Assembly: GCA_038380435.1 (NCBI GenBank)
Contig: JAWZYU010000011.1
Location: 75,761,501 to 75,825,500 of the forward strand
DNA length: 64,000 nucleotides
Source of the DNA: Ryuthela nishihirai
Lineage: Eukaryota; Arthropoda; Arachnida; Araneae; Heptathelidae
Reading direction: 5' to 3'
Numbering within the stretch: the stretch's first letter is position 1; the number at the start of each line of letters is the position of its first letter. This document shows positions 58,815 to 64,000 of the stretch, in pieces. Below the pieces are notes generated by a model. That model saw only the letters and a list, made by a program, of their open reading frames with translations, ran no database searches and was not told the origin of the DNA. Position numbers and translations under genes: made by a program.

Positions 58815-59240
58815 ACACTGCTTGACCAAAAATTAGAAACTTTACCTCAATGTAGTGTAGGATACTCATGTCCCTTCAAAACAATTTGAATTGGACATAA
58901 TAGATGAGAGTTTGGAAAGCTTCTGGTATGCTATTGAGTTAATCTTGTTGCAATGCAACATTAGTTACACCAGAGTCAAGGCAGGGACGTGTGCCTCTGT
59001 GCAGCATTCTACAATAACATCTTAAAAAATTTTAATCCGGTTAAGATTAGGTGACAAGGGTGGCCAGGAAAGATGACTGAATGTCTCTGGAACTCACAAG
59101 CAGATTTCTCACAATGAATTATTGCATTATCATTGTGAAACTATTCCCCTCTGTCAGCGAAGAAGTTAAGCATAGCAGGATGTAGAATGGAGCGCAAATT
59201 TAAGATATCATATTACCAATGGATTCTACGTCTTTCCATT
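58815..59240 (-). mobile_element. Tc1-like fragment, one end only
   Basis: Starts after TA with CACTGCTTGACCAAAAATTA, a terminus type known from Tc1-like repeats. The following minus-strand sequence has WPPLSPNLNRIK-like coding traces (near 59035-59060) but no intact block longer than a dozen residues. The right end is missing, perhaps removed by the inverted-repeat sequence at 59277. Confidence 0.4.
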
Positions 59241-59621
59241 GGTGGGTTAAGTAACATTTTACATCTTCCGTGTATTTCTTAAAATCTGGTGTGAAAGATG
59301 TTACTGCTATTCAAAGTGTTTCAAATGTTCAACAAGAAAAAAACGATAAACTGAACAGTTTATTATTTTCATCTGCTTTAAAACATTTACAACGCATCAG
59401 ATCACATTTCATATATCTTTTAGTTTTAACAGACGGAAACACTTCCAGGACAACACCCTTTTGGCACCTTTCAATACCATCCCAAATTAACTTCTCTCAA
59501 CGCAACATATCAGTTTCTAGCTTCTATATATGTCTTGAGTGATTGTCAGTTTATCAGTTGTCAGCTTTTTGTTTCCATTTGTGACATAACTTCTTATAAA
59601 ATATATCTCTAATGATTAAAT

Positions 59622-59828
59622 AAAAATAAACCACTCAAGTAGTTGCTTATCACAGAGGTCTGACATGAGGCTAGCAGAATAATACTCCATAGAAGAGATC
59701 ACTGGAGAATGAGTTTCCTCAGTAGAAAGTAAAAACAGAAAATAAACTTCCTTACCTTATCTGGGACTCGAATCCAGGTTCGTTCGATCAGTAGCCAAGA
59801 GCACTAAACACTCGATTACCGGGACGGT
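59622..59828 (-). mobile_element. SINE-A copy, diverged
   Basis: Minus-strand tRNA head (CGGTAATCGAGTGTTTAGTG and ACCTGGATTCGAGTCCCAG) followed by the SINE-A body and the tail GATAAGCAACTACTTGAGTG. Divergence is higher than in the 40398 copy. Confidence 0.8.
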
Positions 59829-60899
59829 ATGATTGGCTTAATAAAATCGCTTTCCTCTTACTTAAAATACAAATAATTAGCCCTGTTTTAAAAATTAGAA
59901 TAAAAATTTAATTAAACTCTTATATATAAATAATTCCTCCATAAAGTAAATTACATTCGCAAATTAAGAAAAGACAGCTAGAGATTTTGAATTTGACCCA
60001 CTCGAAGAGCCGTCACACTCATGGAGACATCTTCCAAGTTGTCGGTAACTCAACAGCAGATTTTAATATATATACAACTTTATTTCCATTTCCATATTTC
60101 ACATTCATTTACAGAAACATTTAAACATAAAATGTACCATCAGATTTGAATGGAAACTTCAAAAGAAATAAATATTAAATAAAATAAAACGGATGAAAAA
60201 TAAAAAATAAAAATAAAACCTGACAGAAATATACAACTTACAAGTATTACTAGAAGTTATAATACAATTCTTACATATTAAAAAACAAAATTCTGCTGTA
60301 AACGAAAATATCAGGCAATGGAAAAAAAAATAAGAAATTACATTAAAAGCATCTTCAATATCATCAATATTTACCAGGTAATTTTTTTCTTCTTAAATTA
60401 CATTATTTTTTTTCGTTTATACCATTTGGCAAAGAATTATATATTTTGGTGCAATAAAATTAAAATGCTTATGTATGATTTCTTTCTTTGATTTCACAAC
60501 ATGAAACCTGTTTGGTGATATAGGATTTGGTTTGATATAGGATGAGACATTTTTCTATCCAATTATTGTTTTTATATGGAATAAAAGACATCTATATAAA
60601 TATAACTTTCTCAAGGCTAATATATAATTTCTTATAAAATGATAATTTACATTACTAATGTTACTATTTGATACTAGTTTTACAATTTTGTTTTGTAAAT
60701 TCACTAGAAGTAGTAGAATTGATATATAATCTCCTTCCTCAAAAATTAATTCCATAGTTTTATAACTGAATGAACCCAAGCAAAATAAACTAAAATTAAC
60801 AACTTATTATGAGAACATGATTTAAGATAATATAACTTATACAACACAAATCTCATTTTTTTACACACTGTATCTACACGTTTTTTCCATTTTAGATTT

Positions 60900-62050
60900 T
60901 GTTCAACATAAATGCTTAAATATTTAACACATTCGACCTGTTCAATAGTTTTACATACTCATCCATTTACCAAATTACACCCAGAATTATGGTATTTTAT
61001 AACAATCTCTTTACTTATATTCATTGAGCCGTCATAAATAAAAATAGTTTTATCCACATTTATTTCCAGTTTGTTACTACTAAACCAGTTCCTTATGCTT
61101 TTTAAGTCATTGTTAATCTTAAATAATAAATCATTATTAGTTCCAGTCGAGTGTACTACCGAATAACTTTAAATTTCAAAATTCATTAATGTATATTAAA
61201 AATAATACTGGCCCAAGAATAAAACTTGCGGTACACCACCATTCAAAATAAGCATATTACTTTCCAGTTTATTTATAGCCACGTATTGTTTCCTGTTTTG
61301 TAAATATGTTTTAAACAAACTGTGTGCAAGTGCCCTTATTCCTATTATACTTAATTTCTGCATTACAATTTCATGATTTATTGTATCGAAAGCTTTTTTT
61401 TATATCATTAAATAAGACTAAGGTTTTTCTATGTTCATTTATATTATTATAGATGTTGCCCGTAAGTTGTAACATAACATGTTCTGTACCCATTTTTTTC
61501 TGAAATCAGAACTGTTTATTTGATAAGAAATTATATTTCGATAAAAATTCAATTAACTTCTCTTTCATTAGTTTTTCGATTATTTCGAAAAGATAGGAAG
61601 TATCGAAATTGGACTATAATTATTTAAATCCACATTTTTACTGTTTTTGAAAATTGGCTTCATTTTAGCAATTTTTAAAGCATCTATGAACATTCCAGTA
61701 GAAAATGATAAATTTACAATTTTTACAAAAATATGAGATTTACATTTAAAAACAATTTTAACATATTAGCATTTATTTCATCATGACCACTAAATATTAT
61801 TATTCAATTGCGATATTATATTTTTTAGTTCCATTTGATCTGCTTCAAACAGAACCATTGAGTTATTTATATGCTTTATATATTTGTTAATTTCAGTACT
61901 AAAATTATTTGAAGTATATTGTTACCCTTGGTTAACTTGTTTAAATCGTATATTAAATTTATTTGCTAAATCTTCATCTCCGTCTTTTGAAGGATATACT
62001 TCATGTTTTTTTTTTTGATCACCAAAATATTTTTCATTGTTGCCCATTGC
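60900..62050 (-). pseudogene. Reverse-transcriptase region of the LINE
   Basis: Ordered RT blocks on the minus strand: SYLFEIIEKLMKEKLIEFLS, then TEHVMLQLTGNIYNNINEHR, then LVLFNDIKKAFDTINHEIVM (block A; the intact reading needs one A fewer in an A8 run near 61394). They continue with LAHSLFKTYLQNRKQYVAIN, GGVPQVLFLGQYYF (block B, usual G-V-P-Q-G) and FKINNDLKSIRNWFSSNKLE then INVDKTIFIY. The catalytic Y/F-A-D-D box between them is lost. VECVKYLSIYVEQNLKWKK marks the C-terminal domain. No RNase H is seen. Confidence 0.85.
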
Positions 62051-62470
62051 TTTCTTACACTCTTATTACAATTATGGAACTCTTTTAAGTAATGAAGTTT
62101 TTTTACATACCTAGTTTATTTGTTAACTGATTTCTTATTGATTGATGCTTTTCATTGATGCATTTTGAAAAGCAAATGAATATTGCTTTTCAAGGGATTT
62201 ATCAAAGGGGTGTTTTTTCCATTTGTGGTGTAATTTTTGCTTTCGTTTGACTAAAATTATAATTTCGTTTGTTAACCATTTATATTTGCTCCTATGAGTT
62301 TGACCCAAAAGAATATTGTTTTTATGAACGTAAATACTTATTGCCTTGGCCTCGTTTATTATATATATTACTCATATAAAATACATTTACATCATCAGTT
62401 TTATCGTTTTAACTCTTCCATATATAATATTTCAAATGTTTCTCAAATAAGTTATAATTTATACAGCCTT

Positions 62471-63012
62471 TTAGTAAAGGTTTCGGGTTAAAAATAATTT
62501 AAAAATTATTTGCCATTTACATTTACAAGTATTGATAATGATCTGTAATATGATTTTGTAAGACAGCTGTATTGTAAGTATAATCATTATTCTTATCTCG
62601 TATAAATACAGTACATGATCTGTACAAGTATGAGTGGAAACAGTTGATCTCGTTGCAAAATTCACAAAGGACTTTAAACCATTTAAAGATATTATAACAA
62701 GATAATCTGACACTTCAGAGCTGTTGCTTAATATATTAATATTTATTTCCCCAATTACTATTAGCTTATTTTCTTAATATTTTGCAAAGTGCTACTAAAT
62801 TCATTTATATATTTTCTTACGGAGTATTCATTTGAATGATAAACAGCACATAAATATATACCCGTTTCACAGTCATATATATTAATATTCTCTGCAGTTT
62901 CCATATTAACATTACAATCATAAATATTAAACTTCATAACATTTGAGAAAACTACAATTCCTTTTGATTTATCATATTGCCTACTCGTATAAAAGTTGGT
63001 GATAGCCATCAA
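62471..63012 (-). pseudogene. Endonuclease region of the LINE
   Basis: The first frame reads SKGIVVFSNVMKFNIYDCNV, AENINIYDCETGIYLCAVYH and EYSVRKYINEFSSTLQNIKK. The second, after a shift, reads SDYLVIISLNGLKSFVNFAT then RSTVSTHTCTDHVLY. This pattern (G-x-Y-R-x-P, then the S-L-N/G-L block and T-x-x-T-x-T-x-x-D-H) is that of an apurinic-type endonuclease that nicks target DNA. The D-H pair of the last motif is preserved; the central D-x-N block is partly lost. Confidence 0.75.
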
Positions 63013-63529
63013 TTTTATAATCTATAACTTCATCATTCTTTTCCCAAATTTCTCTTAAGACTATAACATCAATGAGATTTCCAAACTAACACATCATTTA
63101 CAAGTAAATCATTTAAATGCAATTGCAGACTTCTGATATTCACATGCAAAAGGATATAATTTAAAAAAACAATGACAAGAAAAGAATTTATTAACTTTAT
63201 CAATATCTGATAAAAACGGATATTCTATTTCGGACTGAATATCAGAGACTAAATCATCCGTTGTGCCCAGTATATTCCTTTAAGTCTATGTCATTTCTTA
63301 CTCTTCTAACCTTACCTTGGAGTTTGCTTTCTTTCTTAAAAATATTTTACCTTCCTTAACCTATAAAAATTTATAGTTGTGTTCTAATTTGAATTGCTTT
63401 GCCATGTAGAATAATTTTCAACTCGTTGTGTCAGGTGTTCATTAAGATAAATTGGTTTATCCTCAAAATTCTTATTTAAGTTGCTTGCCTTAATACGTTC
63501 TTCTTTACCTCTTGAAATCCAGTTATCTC

Positions 63530-63900
63530 TTATGACTTGCTGTGTAATTGCAATACGATAGGTTTTATTTTATCCTTTTTCTTCGTAGGAACTCTGTGTG
63601 CGACTATGACGTCTCTGATATCCACCTTAACCTGCGTTATCCTTGCGACATTGATTACTACAGAACGGATGTTTTCATCTGCGGTTTCTGGCAGATTCAC
63701 TATTTGTATATTAGACTTTCTGCTGTACTGTTGCAAATCGTCGATGTCCTGCTTTAAATCTGCCAAGTCTTTTTTCAACTTCCTGTTTCCGTTTCGTAGT
63801 TCAAGACGCTTTTTTGAGAGTAACAATTTCAGATTTTAAAGCTATTTTCTAACTATTTCTTCCATAAAGTCTTTTATACAATCGGAATTAAATTGTATAG
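63530..63900 (-). pseudogene. ORF1 protein region of the LINE
   Basis: The minus-strand frame is a coiled-coil-like stretch (KKRLELRNGNRKLKKDLADL, then KQDIDDLQQYSRKSNIQIVN) followed by LPETADENIRSVVINVARIT and VAHRVPTKKKDKIKPIVLQL. L-x-x-Y-S-R-K/R-N/S-N-I-x-I-x-x-L/I-P followed by H-R-x-P is the signature of L1-type ORF1 RNA-binding proteins used by many arthropod LINEs. It probably continues toward 64000. Confidence 0.8.
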
Positions 63901-64000
63901 CTTTTGCAACTTCTTTAATTTCTTTATACATTTCATTTATGTTGTTTTCATAAACTGGTCTATCGCTTTGAGCGGAGGATCTCCGCCGCAGCTATCGAGA

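Larger units (their letters stand above)
56881..59393. repeat. Pair of ~115-bp inverted repeats 2.3 kb apart
   Basis: 56881-56993 and 59277-59393 are reverse complements at roughly 85-90 per cent identity, sharing CAGATGAAAATAATAAACTG, TTGAACATTTGAAACACTTT and GAATAGCAGTAACATCTTTC. Between them lie the Tigger element (57592-58382) and a Tc1-like trace (58815-59240). They could be the ends of one larger element or two oppositely inserted copies of a repeat. Confidence 0.75.
38943..64000 (+). other. Last visible intron, more than 25 kb, not closed in the window
   Basis: Begins with donor gtaagt at 38943. It contains the mobile elements, hairpins and CpG-rich island listed separately. Unassigned stretches include 38943-40385, 42040-42760, 44437-44755, 46780-47760, 48355-50215, 51175-52390, 53760-53945, 54890-55055, 55930-56880, 57005-57590 and 58385-58810. 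They are AT-rich and show no supported gene. A 50-bp direct repeat is at about 48968-49115. Confidence 0.7.
60060..64000 (-). mobile_element. Decayed non-LTR retrotransposon running off the right edge
   Basis: Minus-strand order is ORF1 (63530-63900 and beyond), an endonuclease region (about 62480-63012), reverse transcriptase (about 60900-62050) and an AT-rich 3' region with AATAAA strings ending near 60060. The order and motifs fit the jockey/CR1 group of LINEs. The 5' end lies outside the window. Both ORFs carry multiple stops and frameshifts, so it is inactive. Confidence 0.85.

Overview
The window looks like part of one very large, AT-rich animal gene filled with transposon debris. The only host coding sequence I can support is six short exons on the + strand between 5458 and 38942, joined by canonical GT-AG introns of 2.7 to 13.8 kb. 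Spliced, they encode 241 residues in one uninterrupted frame: the end of a coiled coil, an IQ motif and about two thirds of a Dbl-homology (DH) domain. This matches the Ras guanine-nucleotide-releasing factor RASGRF1/2 almost motif for motif. The N-terminal PH/coiled-coil exons lie upstream of base 1 or were not recognised, and the rest of DH, the second PH domain and the REM/Cdc25 domains must lie beyond 64000. The last intron therefore exceeds 25 kb. Intron size, base composition and the Tc1/mariner and SINE content suggest an arthropod. I favour a chelicerate, probably a spider, but the window does not prove it.

Layout. 1-5457: intron or upstream sequence with a diverged tandem repeat and one SINE. 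5458-13097: first seen exon, then an intron with a 2.2-kb DNA transposon (7712-9931) encoding a conserved protein I know only as uncharacterised, several SINEs, and two palindromic Tc1-type MITEs. 13098-18555: IQ exon, then a ~300-bp tandem repeat, a SINE and two Tc1/mariner relics. 18556-22125: two DH exons. 22126-35921: a 13.8-kb intron holding two Tc1-type transposons and a 5.5-kb satellite of about 54 copies of a 102-bp unit with higher-order structure, ending about 1 kb before the next exon. 35922-38942: two further DH exons separated by an intron with a 937-bp fold-back element. 38943-64000: intron with nested Tc1, SINE and MITE insertions, a CpG-rich promoter-like island near 45-46 kb, a SINE with a 5S-rRNA-derived head, deleted mariner and Tigger elements, twin hairpins, and a decayed non-LTR retrotransposon running off the right edge.

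How it fits together. RASGRF proteins are Ca2+/calmodulin-responsive exchange factors that couple calcium signals (IQ motif) to Rac (DH) and Ras (Cdc25 domain). Every other protein-like stretch here is mobile DNA, and all transposase copies carry stops, frameshifts or internal deletions. Three SINE families recur (called A, B and C here). SINE-A shares one 3' tail between a tRNA-type head and, at 48081, a 5S-type head. The pre-mRNA would carry many long inverted repeats, so double-stranded RNA from this locus is plausible.
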